Below are positions 26,038-34,415 of a DNA stretch of 64,000 nucleotides, one piece after another (positions within the stretch are counted from its first letter, which is position 1; every line of letters starts with the position of its first letter). The notes below the pieces were generated by a model, which was not told the origin of the DNA, did not search any database, and was given only the letters and a program-made list of their open reading frames with translations. Made by a program: the position numbers and the translations under genes. The stretch comes from Streptomyces agglomeratus (GTDB lineage: Bacteria; Actinomycetota; Actinomycetes; Streptomycetales; Streptomycetaceae), in the NCBI RefSeq assembly GCF_001746415.1, contig NZ_MEHJ01000001.1:310001-374000 (forward strand), read 5' to 3'.

Positions 26038-27261
26038 TCAGTACGCGAAGGTGTTGTTCGCGTTGCGGCCAGCAGTGAGGTGGTTCACGCCGCTGTTGGC
26101 GGCAAGCGCGGTCACCGGCTTAAAGGCGAGTGCCGTCGTGCCGTCGCCCAACTGGCCGCTGGCGTTGTAACCCCAAGCGACGACGGACTGGTCCTCACGC
26201 AGGGCTGCCGTGTGAAATTGCCCTGCGGCGATGTCCCGGACATGGGTGAGCCCGTCGACAAGAACGGGAGCGGTGCGGTTGACCTGCGTGCCGTCGCCCA
26301 GTTGCGCTTCGGAGTTGCGGCCCCAGCCCTTGACGCTGCCGTTGGACAGAAGCGCATAGTCGGAGTAAGCGCCGCCGAAGAGCTTCTCAACACCTTCCAG
26401 GTGCTTCACATCGACCGGTGTACTGCTGTCGACGGTGATGCTGCTGTCGTTGCCCAGCTGACCGACGCTGTTGTCGCCCCACGTCTTGACGGTGTGACCG
26501 GCGGTGAGCACAGCGGCGTGAAAGGCCCCCGGTGCGAGCGCGACCACCTCGTCCAGGCCGGGCACCTGCTGGGGGGTGTTGCGGTTCGTTGTGCCGCCGA
26601 TGCCGAGCTGGCCGTTGTCGTTGCTGCCCCAGGTCCATACCGTGCCGTCCTGGCTCAACGCCACGCTGAAGTTGCATCCGGCCGAGATAGCCTTGACCTT
26701 GTCCAGGCCCTGCACGGCGACCGGCTTGCCGGAGCCGGTGTCCTTGGTGCTGAAGGTCCCGTCGCCCAGCTGGCCGCTGTCATTGCGGCCCCAGGCCCAC
26801 ACCCGCCCGTCCTTCAGCGCGAGCGCGTGGTTGCAGCCGACAGCGAGGGACTTGACTGCGTTCAGGGCTGTGACAGTGGCGGGGAAGTAGCGGGCCTTGA
26901 CGGTGCCGTCCCCGAGCTGTCCGTAGGTGTTGTCACCCCAGGACTTGAGCCTGCCGTTCTTCAACAGCGCCACCGCGAACGGTCCGGTAGTCGCGTTCCC
27001 GCCGGCCTCCAGTTGCTTCACGTCCTGGCGCGCCAGCCCCTGGACGGGGCCCGGGATGTGGAGTTCGACAGTCGAGCCGTTGCCCAGCTCACCGGAGGCG
27101 TTCTGCCCCCAGCTGTAGACCCACGGGTCGGGCGAGCCGGTGTCGGCCGCTGACGGCGCGGCGGCGCCCGCGAGCGCCCCGAGGATCACGGCAGCGGTCA
27201 CTGACGCCGCGCCGGTGGCCCGCAGTCGTCGGGCACTGACATTGGTCTGGTTCGTCTTCAT
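26038..27261 (-). CDS. Exported RCC1-repeat beta-propeller protein
   Basis: A 407-residue protein with a signal peptide (cut near PSAADTG) and seven RCC1 repeats. Their cores are YSWGQNASGELGNGS, KSWGDNTYGQLGDGT, WAWGRNDSGQLGDGT, WTWGSNDNGQLGIGG, KTWGDNSVGQLGN, KGWGRNSEAQLGDGT and VAWGYNASGQLGDGT. Seven repeats give a complete seven-bladed propeller with no extra domain. The protein ends right after the last blade. It lies 23 bases after a second RCC1 gene and 28 before the coiled-coil gene. Exported bacterial RCC1 proteins are thought to bind proteins or surface ligands; the ligand is unknown. Confidence 0.88.
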   Translation of the reverse strand: MKTNQTNVSARRLRATGAASVTAAVILGALAGAAAPSAADTGSPDPWVYSWGQNASGELGNGSTVELHIPGPVQGLARQDVKQLEAGGNATTGPFAVALLKNGRLKSWGDNTYGQLGDGTVKARYFPATVTALNAVKSLAVGCNHALALKDGRVWAWGRNDSGQLGDGTFSTKDTGSGKPVAVQGLDKVKAISAGCNFSVALSQDGTVWTWGSNDNGQLGIGGTTNRNTPQQVPGLDEVVALAPGAFHAAVLTAGHTVKTWGDNSVGQLGNDSSITVDSSTPVDVKHLEGVEKLFGGAYSDYALLSNGSVKGWGRNSEAQLGDGTQVNRTAPVLVDGLTHVRDIAAGQFHTAALREDQSVVAWGYNASGQLGDGTTALAFKPVTALAANSGVNHLTAGRNANNTFAY

Positions 27262-27284
27262 TCGGGTGTGCCCTTCCTGGGCGC

Positions 27285-28481
27285 TCAGTAGGCGTAGCTG
27301 GAGTTGCCCGCCAGCGAGGCGGCGACGTGGTGGAAGTCGCCGCTCACCGCTGTCACCGGTGTGAAGCGGTCGGCGTTCGTGCCGTCGCCAAGCTGGCCCT
27401 GGCCGTTGGCGCCCCAGGCGACGACCTTGTTCGCGAAGACGGCGAGGTTGTGGTTACGGCCCACGGCTAGCTCCCGGGCACCCTCCAGCACGTCGATCGC
27501 GACGGGCGTGTTGCGGTTGGTCCGGGCGGCGTCGGTCGCTTCGGGCTCGAGGAACTGCCCGTAGCGGTTGCTTCCCCAGCCGTAGACGGTGTCGTCGTTG
27601 CGGAGGGCGAAGGTGTGGTCGGCGCCGGCGGTGATGCGGCGGATGTCCCGCAGCCACCTGGCCTTGACCGGTTCGCTGCTGCTGGTCTTGGCGGTGCCGT
27701 CGCCGAGCTGGCCCTGACCGTTGTCGCCCCAGGTCCACACGATGCCGTCCTCGGTGCGGGCGACGCCGTGGTGGCAGCCCGCCACGACTTCGGCGACGTT
27801 GCTCAGGTTCTTGACCTCCTGGGGCAAGCTCTGCGCGGCGCGCTCGCCCGTGCCGAGCTGCCCGCGCTCGCCGCTGCCCCACGACCACACGGTGCCGTCC
27901 TCCATCAGCACGAGGCTGAAGTCACAGCCCGCGGCCACCTGCCGGGCCTGCGAGATGCTCGGCACCCGCACCGGGACCGTACTGTCGTCACCAAAGCGGT
28001 TGTTGCCCAGCTGGCCGTCCCCGTTCTCGCCCCAGGACCACACCCGGCCCTTGCCGGTCGCCAGGGCGTGCGCGCCGCCCGCCGCCACGTCATCGACGCC
28101 CTGCAGCCCGGCCACCACATCGGGTACGGCCCGGTCGTGGCGGGTGCCGTTGCCCAGCTGCCCCGCCGCGTCATGGCCCCAGGCGCGTACCGTGCCGTCC
28201 TCCAGCCGGGCCACGGCGAACGAGGTGTCGCTGCCCGTACCGCCCGCAGAGATTTCCGCGACCTGTCCCCGGTTGAGCCCGGTCACCGGCCCCGGCGACC
28301 AACGGTCCCCGCTGCCCGCATCGCCCAACTGCCCCGCATCCCCTGCCCCCCAGCTCATGACCTCGGGCCCCGCAACAGCCTGGGCTGGCCCTTCGGCCGC
28401 GAACCCTGTCAGCACGGTCAGCCCCGCGGCCGCCACCAAGGCCCACCGGGCACCCCACCGTTTGCCTGTCAATGTGCGCAC
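27285..28481 (-). CDS. Exported RCC1-repeat beta-propeller protein (first gene of operon)
   Basis: A 398-residue protein, paralogous to the next gene. I chose the GTG at 28481, which follows AGGGGA, because the signal peptide starts there (ALVAAAGLTVLTGFAAEG). Seven blades are visible, with cores MSWGAGDAGQLGD, RAWGHDAAGQLGNGT, WSWGENGDGQLGN, WSWGSGERGQLGTG, WTWGDNGQGQLGDGT, YGWGSNRYGQF and VAWGANGQGQLGDGT. The sixth has lost the usual GQLG. It heads the five-gene exported operon; no regulator is adjacent. Confidence 0.87.
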   Translation of the reverse strand: MRTLTGKRWGARWALVAAAGLTVLTGFAAEGPAQAVAGPEVMSWGAGDAGQLGDAGSGDRWSPGPVTGLNRGQVAEISAGGTGSDTSFAVARLEDGTVRAWGHDAAGQLGNGTRHDRAVPDVVAGLQGVDDVAAGGAHALATGKGRVWSWGENGDGQLGNNRFGDDSTVPVRVPSISQARQVAAGCDFSLVLMEDGTVWSWGSGERGQLGTGERAAQSLPQEVKNLSNVAEVVAGCHHGVARTEDGIVWTWGDNGQGQLGDGTAKTSSSEPVKARWLRDIRRITAGADHTFALRNDDTVYGWGSNRYGQFLEPEATDAARTNRNTPVAIDVLEGARELAVGRNHNLAVFANKVVAWGANGQGQLGDGTNADRFTPVTAVSGDFHHVAASLAGNSSYAY

Positions 28482-28976
28482 TCCCCCACGTCCCCTCACT
28501 GGAAAACGGCATGCCGGACAACGCCGTTCGGCACCCACAAGGCACTTCAGCCGCATGAGCGCCCGGCATAGTCAGGAGTGTTGGGCCACGCCGCGACAGA
28601 CATGCGCACTACGGCGAGATTGTCACTCCTTGCAGTGGATCGCTCACCCGGCGGAGTTACTTTCTATGTACAGAAAGCCACCAGTGGTGATACATCGTCT
28701 GTGCGCGAGACCCTCTGCCCCGTCGTCCCGGCAAGGGGGCTCCCCTCGTCCTCCCTGGAACGGAAGGGGTTCCTCATGCGACCACCCCCCTTTCGGTGCG
28801 ACGCACCGAAGGCTGAGCAAAGACGCGGGAGACAGCGCGCGGAGGCACGCCCGAGCGGCCCGACACTTACCGGCCAGGCGCCTGAACTGCGCAACCTTCG
28901 TCCCACCACCGGGGTTGATCAGCTCATCGGGGCGTCGTGCACGTCCAACCAGAGCATGTGATTCGAGGGAGTGGAT
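28482..28976. other. Gene-free stretch with a hairpin; promoter region of RCC1 operon
   Basis: This region should hold the promoter of the exported operon on the minus strand. No clear -35/-10 pair stands out. A perfect hairpin, TTCGGTGCG-A-CGCACCGAA (28792-28810), lies towards the cold-shock remnant. I see no supported gene. Confidence 0.4.
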
Positions 28977-29105
28977 ATGGCGGAGCGACAGTCCGGCACC
29001 GTGAAGTGGTTCAACGACGAGAAGGGGTTCGGCTTCATCACCCCCTTCGTCGCGGTGCAGGGCCAGAGAGGTATGCAGGCGGACGAGGTCATCGCGGAGG
29101 GCTGA
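28977..29105 (+). CDS. Cold-shock protein with internal deletion
   Basis: A 42-residue frame with a good ribosome site (GAGGGA) and ATG at 28977. It begins [20 protein letters not shown], the first two beta-strands and RNP-1 motif of CspA-type proteins, and ends [14 protein letters not shown], which matches their C-terminal strand. The middle of about 25-30 residues, including RNP-2 (FVHF), is missing without loss of frame. A normal Csp has about 67 residues. It is unlikely to fold as an OB-barrel, so it is probably a remnant although the frame is open. Confidence 0.6.
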   Translation: MAERQSGTVKWFNDEKGFGFITPFVAVQGQRGMQADEVIAEG

Positions 29106-29491
29106 GCCCCTTGATCAGAGAAGCGCCGAACCTGCCGCCGGCCCGGAGCTGCACCCGCTGCCGGGCCGTGCAGCAGCCGACAAGCGTGAGTGAGACCCCC
29201 CGTCCGTGCCGCAGCGGTTGACGGGGCTACCGACCCACAGCCCAGCCCAGCAAGGCTGCCACCGAGCATTCCCGTGCGCTGGCTCGCAGAGCTCCATCCG
29301 CGCGGGTGCCGTGATGGTCACCGCAGTGTCGTGCCGAAGTCCCATGACAAAAGTCGCCGATCCCTCCCGCAGACGCTGGTTAAGCCGTGGCCAGTGCCGT
29401 TCCTGCCGCTTTCGCTGTAATCACCTTCACCGGCACGCGTGTGCACCCACCGCGGAGCCGGCCGACACTCTCCTCCCGGCTCCTTGGTAGA
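29106..29491. other. Gene-free stretch
   Basis: Lies downstream of the P450 gene (minus strand) and the cold-shock remnant. No supported gene, RNA or clear terminator. Confidence 0.4.
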
Positions 29492-30721
29492 TCACCAGTT
29501 GACCTGCAGGGCCCGGAGTCCGTAGACGACCGCATGGTCGTGGGTAGCAGGTGGGGCGCTTGCGTCGTGCAGTTGGAGGGTGGGGAAACGGTGCAGCAGC
29601 TTGGTCAGGATGATTTCGATTTCGAGGCGCCCTAGTTGCTGGCCGATGCACTGGTGGGGTCCGTGGCCGAAGCTGAGGTGCTGGCGGCTGTTGTGGCGGT
29701 GGAGGTCGAGGCGGTCGGGATCGGGGAACTTCCGCGGATCACGGTTGGCGGCAGGCATGTGGAGGACGACGCGTTCTCCGGGTTCGATCCGCTGTCCCCC
29801 GATGGCGAGTGTTTCTCTGGCGATCCTGAGAAGTCCGAACTGCAGGATGGTGTGGTAGCGCAGCAGTTCCTCGACGGCGTTGTCGATGAGCGACGTGTCT
29901 GCTTGCAGGCGCTGCCAGAGGGCGGGTGAGCGCAGCAGGGTCAGGATGCTGAGGGAGATCATGTTCGCCGAGGTCTCGTGACCTGCGATGAGCATCAGCT
30001 GGCCGAGGGAGACGATCTCGCCGATGGCCAGTGGTGGGCCGCTGGGTGGACGGTGCTGGGTCAGCGCGCTGAGGAGGTCGTCGGCCGGGTCTTGGCGCTT
30101 GGTCTCCACCAGGCCGCTCAGGTAGGCGTGCATGGCCTTCTTGCTGGCCAGCAGTTGCTGTCGCGTCCGGTTAAGAGCCAGTAGCTCGCCGGTGAGGCGC
30201 TGGAAGTGGTCGTGGTCGGCGTAGGGGACGCCCAGCAGTTCGCAGATCACCAGGGAAGGCACAGGCAGGGCGAGGGCGGGAACGAGGTCGACCGGGCGAG
30301 TAGGCGTTGCCGCGATGGCGTCGAGGTGCTCGTCCACGTACTGCTCGATGCGAGGACGCAGCGTGCGGATGCGGCGCATGGAGAACTGTCCGATGAGCGG
30401 ATGCCGCAGCCTTGTGTGTTCGGGCGGATCGGTGGTGAGCAGGTCCGATGTCCGGAACTGCGCCATCTCTTCTTCGGTGATGAGACTGGGTCTGACCTGG
30501 GAGTTGAGGTGGGGTCGGCGGGAGCTGAGCCGCAGGTCGGCCAGGCCGGCGCGGACGTCGTCGTAGCGGGTGACCAACCAGCCTGGGGGGCCGTCGGGGA
30601 AAGCCAGGCGCGCCACCGGCTGTTCGGTCCGCAGGCGGGCGTATTCGTCCGGTGGGTCCATGGGGCAGCGGCGTTCGCTGGGCAGTGCCGTGATCGGTGC
30701 GGTGCGGGTCTCATCCTTCAT
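29492..30721 (-). CDS. Cytochrome P450
   Basis: A 409-residue class I bacterial P450. The I-helix oxygen motif is AGHETS at 246-251, the ExxR motif is E285-L-L-R288, and the heme loop is FGHGPHQCIG with C358 as the iron ligand. Length is normal and there is no membrane anchor, so it is soluble and needs ferredoxin partners from elsewhere. It follows the class I terpene synthase gene by 95 bases on the same strand, so it most likely oxidises the terpene made by the two cyclases. The substrate is inferred from context only. Confidence 0.92.
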   Translation of the reverse strand: MKDETRTAPITALPSERRCPMDPPDEYARLRTEQPVARLAFPDGPPGWLVTRYDDVRAGLADLRLSSRRPHLNSQVRPSLITEEEMAQFRTSDLLTTDPPEHTRLRHPLIGQFSMRRIRTLRPRIEQYVDEHLDAIAATPTRPVDLVPALALPVPSLVICELLGVPYADHDHFQRLTGELLALNRTRQQLLASKKAMHAYLSGLVETKRQDPADDLLSALTQHRPPSGPPLAIGEIVSLGQLMLIAGHETSANMISLSILTLLRSPALWQRLQADTSLIDNAVEELLRYHTILQFGLLRIARETLAIGGQRIEPGERVVLHMPAANRDPRKFPDPDRLDLHRHNSRQHLSFGHGPHQCIGQQLGRLEIEIILTKLLHRFPTLQLHDASAPPATHDHAVVYGLRALQVNW

Positions 30722-30816
30722 GTGCGCCGTCCTCCGTTCCGCTCACCTGGTCTTGTGCGGTGTGGCGACAGCCGGTTTCCCGGCCTGCCGCCACACCGGG
30801 GGGTCACAGTCTGCAG

Positions 30817-31779
30817 CTATAGGTAGCGACCGGAAGCGAGCATCCAGCCGAGGTGAGTGCCTGGCATGTCACCGATGATGCCCACGACGCGATGAAGCCG
30901 GTCCGAGGCGTGGTCTTCCTGGTGTGCCGCGGTGAGGACAGCGCGCTCGGTTTCGCGGAGGTCCTGCAATCGCCGGGTGATGTGTGCGCGGACCTGCTCG
31001 ACGGCTTTCTGCTCGGTGCAGCCTTGGGCGTGGCGCAGGACGGTGACGTAGTTGGTGGGTTCGTTGTTGGCCCGTTCGCGGGGCAGGGAGACGACGTCGT
31101 TGCACCAGGCGGTGATGTCGCTGGAAGCCGCGCACAGTTCGTTCCAGTCCGCGCTGCCGGCCAGGTGCGGGGGGATTTCGGTGCGGCAGGCGACTTCGAC
31201 GAGGTCGTACATGAACATGCCGTTGGCGTCCCGGCGCAGGCTCGGATACTCCTCCGGGGTGGGGAAGGTGCCAGCCTGCCGGTGGGTGACCTGAGTGAGG
31301 AAGGCGTCGCGGTGCCGGTGGACGTGGCCCAGGATCCGCTCGTGCCACGCCGGGGACATCCGGGCGGTGGTGCGGGGCCACAGGTCGGCCAGGGCCCTGA
31401 CCGCGGGCGAACCTGTGGCAGGCGTGGGCCGCCCTTGGATGACGGCCGTGACAGCGGTGTAGGTGGCGTGCACGCTCTGGGGTGAGCGGCCCATAGCGCC
31501 TTCGTCCTGCTCGTCGTCGAGGTGGAAGAGCCAGACGACCCATTGGGCGAAGAGTTCGACGTCCGCCTCGGCTTCGTCGGGCAGGAAGCGGGCGGCCACC
31601 AGGTGAAATGCTGAACGGCGCAGGCGTGTGTCCTCAGCGGCGCTGGTGGTCAGGCCCACCCGCATAGCCCACGCGGCCAGGCGGTTGCCGACGGGCTCGG
31701 CTCGCGGGTGGATCCGGTCGGGAACAAGGATCCCGAAGTCGTGCGTGAGCAGCCCTGGGGCCCGGGTCGGCTCGATCAT
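30817..31779 (-). CDS. Class I terpene synthase
   Basis: A 320-residue bacterial terpene synthase. The first metal motif is D88-D-E-Q-D92 in WLFHLDDEQDEG. The NSE triad is N227-D-V-V-S231-L-P-R-E235. The C-terminal half has the usual RY-like end (LASGRYL). ATG at 31779 follows AAAGGGAA. It ionises an allylic diphosphate with three magnesium ions. Next to a class II cyclase, its substrate is probably the bicyclic diphosphate made by that enzyme rather than farnesyl diphosphate; this is inference. No prenyl-transferase gene is in the window. Confidence 0.9.
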   Translation of the reverse strand: MIEPTRAPGLLTHDFGILVPDRIHPRAEPVGNRLAAWAMRVGLTTSAAEDTRLRRSAFHLVAARFLPDEAEADVELFAQWVVWLFHLDDEQDEGAMGRSPQSVHATYTAVTAVIQGRPTPATGSPAVRALADLWPRTTARMSPAWHERILGHVHRHRDAFLTQVTHRQAGTFPTPEEYPSLRRDANGMFMYDLVEVACRTEIPPHLAGSADWNELCAASSDITAWCNDVVSLPRERANNEPTNYVTVLRHAQGCTEQKAVEQVRAHITRRLQDLRETERAVLTAAHQEDHASDRLHRVVGIIGDMPGTHLGWMLASGRYL

Positions 31780-31889
31780 CGGTTCCCTTTCACTGACAGC
31801 GAGATGCGGGGCGCCGCTGACGCAGGCGGGCTCAGGCGTGCGGCGGCGTGGAAGTGACGCAGGTGGCTGTGAAGCATCGCGTGGGCCAT
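31776..31889 (-). other. Possible 37-residue His-rich leader ORF
   Basis: A frame starting at ATG 31889 encodes AHAMLHSHLRHFHAAARL and ends with TGA that overlaps the ATG of the terpene synthase (CGATGATC). The overlap would allow translational coupling, and the coding bias is fair. It may equally be chance in a GC-rich leader. The remaining bases up to the class II cyclase gene (31890-32184) hold nothing I can support. Confidence 0.3.
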
Positions 31890-32184
31890 GCCCTGCGCCT
31901 CGGCCCGGGAGCCGGTCTGATCCGGCGCAGGCTTGCGGTACCGAGCGGATGGACGTATCCCGCCCAGGTTCCCAGGCGCATCCTGACCGGCCGCGCACAC
32001 TCGCCGGGGTCGGGGACCAGCCCATGCGAGCGAGCCTCACAGCGGCTCATCTCCTACCCGGCCCTAGGCGTGGCTGGTGGCCGTCCCGGCGGCGGGAACG
32101 GAAGAGCACCCTGCGGTGCCCCACGGCCGGTCGTCCGATCCGTGGCATGGCTACGGTGCCCGGTGTGGCAGTCGTCGGCCTTGG

Positions 32185-33711
32185 TCACCAGCGCCAGCTC
32201 TCGTTACAGGCGCCGAGCGCGAGCAGTGCCCAGATGTCAGCGAAGACGGGTGCGTCGAAGAGCAGCGGCCGGGGGGCGACCTGGTCGGGCAGGGCGGTGA
32301 ATCCTCCATCGGCCTCCTGGCGGGCCAGAAGGTGGAAGACGCCGCGGCGTGCGGTGACGTCCGCCCCGGCGGGCCGCCCCATCGCGGACAGGGCAAGCAG
32401 CGAGTAGGCGGTACTGGTGGTGTCACTCGCATCCCCGGGACGGTAGCCCCAGCCTCCGTCATCGTTCTGCGCCAGATCGAAGAAGCCCCACGAGCGAGCA
32501 ACCGCCTGTTCGCGACCGGCACGCAGCTGCGGCAGGCGGGAAGGGGGCAGCGAGTGCAGGGCCCACATGGCCCGCCAGATGGTGTTCGCCTCGCTCAACG
32601 TCCAGCTGCGCTCGAACGTGCCATCAGGCTTCTGCGCCCCGAGCAGGTAGCGCGCGGCGTTCTCCAGCAGACCGGCATGTGCGTCCCCGGCCCAGCCCAA
32701 GGCGCTGGCGGCCCCGCCGGTCATTCCCACCTCGGACGGGTCCCCCGCCACGTAGGTGGGAAAGCCCCCGTCCTGGCCCGCGACCGCAGACAGGTAGCTC
32801 CCAGCCCGCTGGAGGGGTTTGGCGTAGCGCCCGGTATCGAGTGAGGCGAGGAAGGCGAGGGCGTAGGAGGTGGTGTCCACGTCACTCTGCATCATGTTCT
32901 CGCCGAACGGCCAGCCGCCGTCCGGGCCCTGCATCGCCGCAAGGTAGTCGCCCATGCGCACGGTCACCTGGCGATCGGCTCCCGCCCTGGCCAGGGCAAG
33001 ACCCGCTACGCCGGTGCAGAACACGGACAGGTTCGCGATACTGGGCAGGCCGCCGTCCGGGTTCACGCACTCCACCAGCAGACGCAAGCCCTTGGCGACG
33101 TCGGCACTGCGGGGTGCGAAGGCGCTGACGGCTAGGAGCGCCAGCAGGTGCGCTGTGACGTGGTTCTCCCACACGCTGCGGCGCTGGCCTTCACGCAGGA
33201 GCGTCACCAGCCGTTCGTGGTCGGCGGCGGTGACAGCCTCAGGCCGCCGCAGTCCGTGGGCGATCGTCACCTTCAACGCCAGCATGATCATCTGCACCCA
33301 CGGTGCCCGGTTCCCGCTGTCGATGCGCTCCGGCCGCATCCCCGCATCGAAGTCGATCGCTCCGACGACCGCGAGACACACATCGAAAAACAACCGCTTC
33401 CGGGCAAAGGTGAAGTGGTCGAAGTCGGCAAGGAGCTCCGCGTGCACCCAGTCCGCGTCGGCCTGCCGGCCCGTCAGTACCCCATCGCTGAGTGCCGAGT
33501 CGAAACGCGTCCTGCCACCACCGGTATCCCGTGACAAGAACCCCTCGAGCCTCTCCTGCACGCCGGCGTGCTGTCCCTCACGGCGCAGCAGCGTCAGTGG
33601 CAGCGCCGACTCCAGAACCCGGCTCGCGCACGGCCCCGGCACACAGCCGTCCTGCGTCACCTGCGCCGCGAGCCGGCTCACCAGGTCCCGGCAGACCCGG
33701 TCGGCCTCCAT
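32185..33711 (-). CDS. Class II terpene (diterpenoid-type) cyclase
   Basis: A 508-residue alpha-barrel cyclase related to bacterial ent-copalyl and halimadienyl diphosphate synthases and, more distantly, to squalene-hopene cyclase. The protonating motif is D277-V-D279-T-T, the DxDTT variant known from the mycobacterial halimadienyl diphosphate synthase instead of the common DxDD. Several DGG-x-W/F repeats follow (NPDGGLPSIANLSVF, GPDGGWPFGEN, QDGGFPTYVAGD, DDGGWGYRPGD). ATG at 33711. With the class I synthase and P450 downstream it forms a compact terpenoid locus. The expected substrate is geranylgeranyl diphosphate, inferred from the family. Confidence 0.88.
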   Translation of the reverse strand: MEADRVCRDLVSRLAAQVTQDGCVPGPCASRVLESALPLTLLRREGQHAGVQERLEGFLSRDTGGGRTRFDSALSDGVLTGRQADADWVHAELLADFDHFTFARKRLFFDVCLAVVGAIDFDAGMRPERIDSGNRAPWVQMIMLALKVTIAHGLRRPEAVTAADHERLVTLLREGQRRSVWENHVTAHLLALLAVSAFAPRSADVAKGLRLLVECVNPDGGLPSIANLSVFCTGVAGLALARAGADRQVTVRMGDYLAAMQGPDGGWPFGENMMQSDVDTTSYALAFLASLDTGRYAKPLQRAGSYLSAVAGQDGGFPTYVAGDPSEVGMTGGAASALGWAGDAHAGLLENAARYLLGAQKPDGTFERSWTLSEANTIWRAMWALHSLPPSRLPQLRAGREQAVARSWGFFDLAQNDDGGWGYRPGDASDTTSTAYSLLALSAMGRPAGADVTARRGVFHLLARQEADGGFTALPDQVAPRPLLFDAPVFADIWALLALGACNESWRW

Positions 33712-34085
33712 TCCCACACCCGAACCCGCCCGGCGGGAACATGGCAACGAGGCGAGAGCAGGAGGATGGGCGGATTCGGCATGCACAATGACTCTCCGCT
33801 CAGCGCACTGGAGCCGACGACTGGAAACTGATGAAACCCGGACCGAGCGCGGCTGCCGCACTCCACTCCCAGCACGGTGCCCCCACCCGACGCAGCGACA
33901 AGACGTTCCAGAGTCGCCCAGGCCGACCGAGTAGGCGAAGGCGCATACCACCCACAGTTGGCGCGTACCGGCCTGGTGTCGTGCGCCGGGGCACAAAACG
34001 ACGACTCGCCCTCCGTGCCGGCCCGGGATGCGCGGCGCATGATGTGCGAACGGAAGGCGGCAGAGCCAACGCCGACGCCGACATC
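33712..34085. other. Gene-free stretch upstream of the terpenoid locus
   Basis: Probably holds the promoter of the class II cyclase gene on the minus strand. I could not pick a convincing -35/-10 pair. No gene supported. Confidence 0.4.
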
Positions 34086-34415
34086 ATGAACGACGCTCGC
34101 TCCTTTCCCACTCCCCGCGCCCAAGCGTCCATGCCGGAGGGCGAACGGCGTCTGCGGCGTGCCGGTGCCCGGCAACGTCGCAGGCGGATCTTGCGGCGCG
34201 ATTCCGGACCTCGTGGCACAGAGCCGCCCACTGCCCAGCATCCGGCCGCCGGTTACACCGCCGATTTGGCGACGCTCTTGTCGCTCGCTGCGGCGCTGTT
34301 GTTCTATGCCGGCGCGGTGCATACCCGGGCGTTCTTCGAGTACTTCCACATCGACCACCACATGACCGGCCCACCGGTGCCGTCAGTCGCTGTAGACGCC
34401 GACCTCGCTGAGTGA
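34086..34415 (+). pseudogene. N-terminal fragment of a membrane protein
   Basis: From ATG 34086 the frame gives a basic N-terminus and then GYTADLATLLSLAAALLFYA followed by GAVHTRAFFEYFHI. This is like the first membrane segment of Streptomyces membrane proteins with a HTRAYY-type motif. At about 34370 it runs into the 3' end of the opposite gene and ends at 34415, so the rest is gone. Confidence 0.45.

Noticed and set aside
27615..28571. Forward frames across the RCC1 genes
   Set aside because: They are regular only because the repeats on the other strand are regular; no start sites or motifs.
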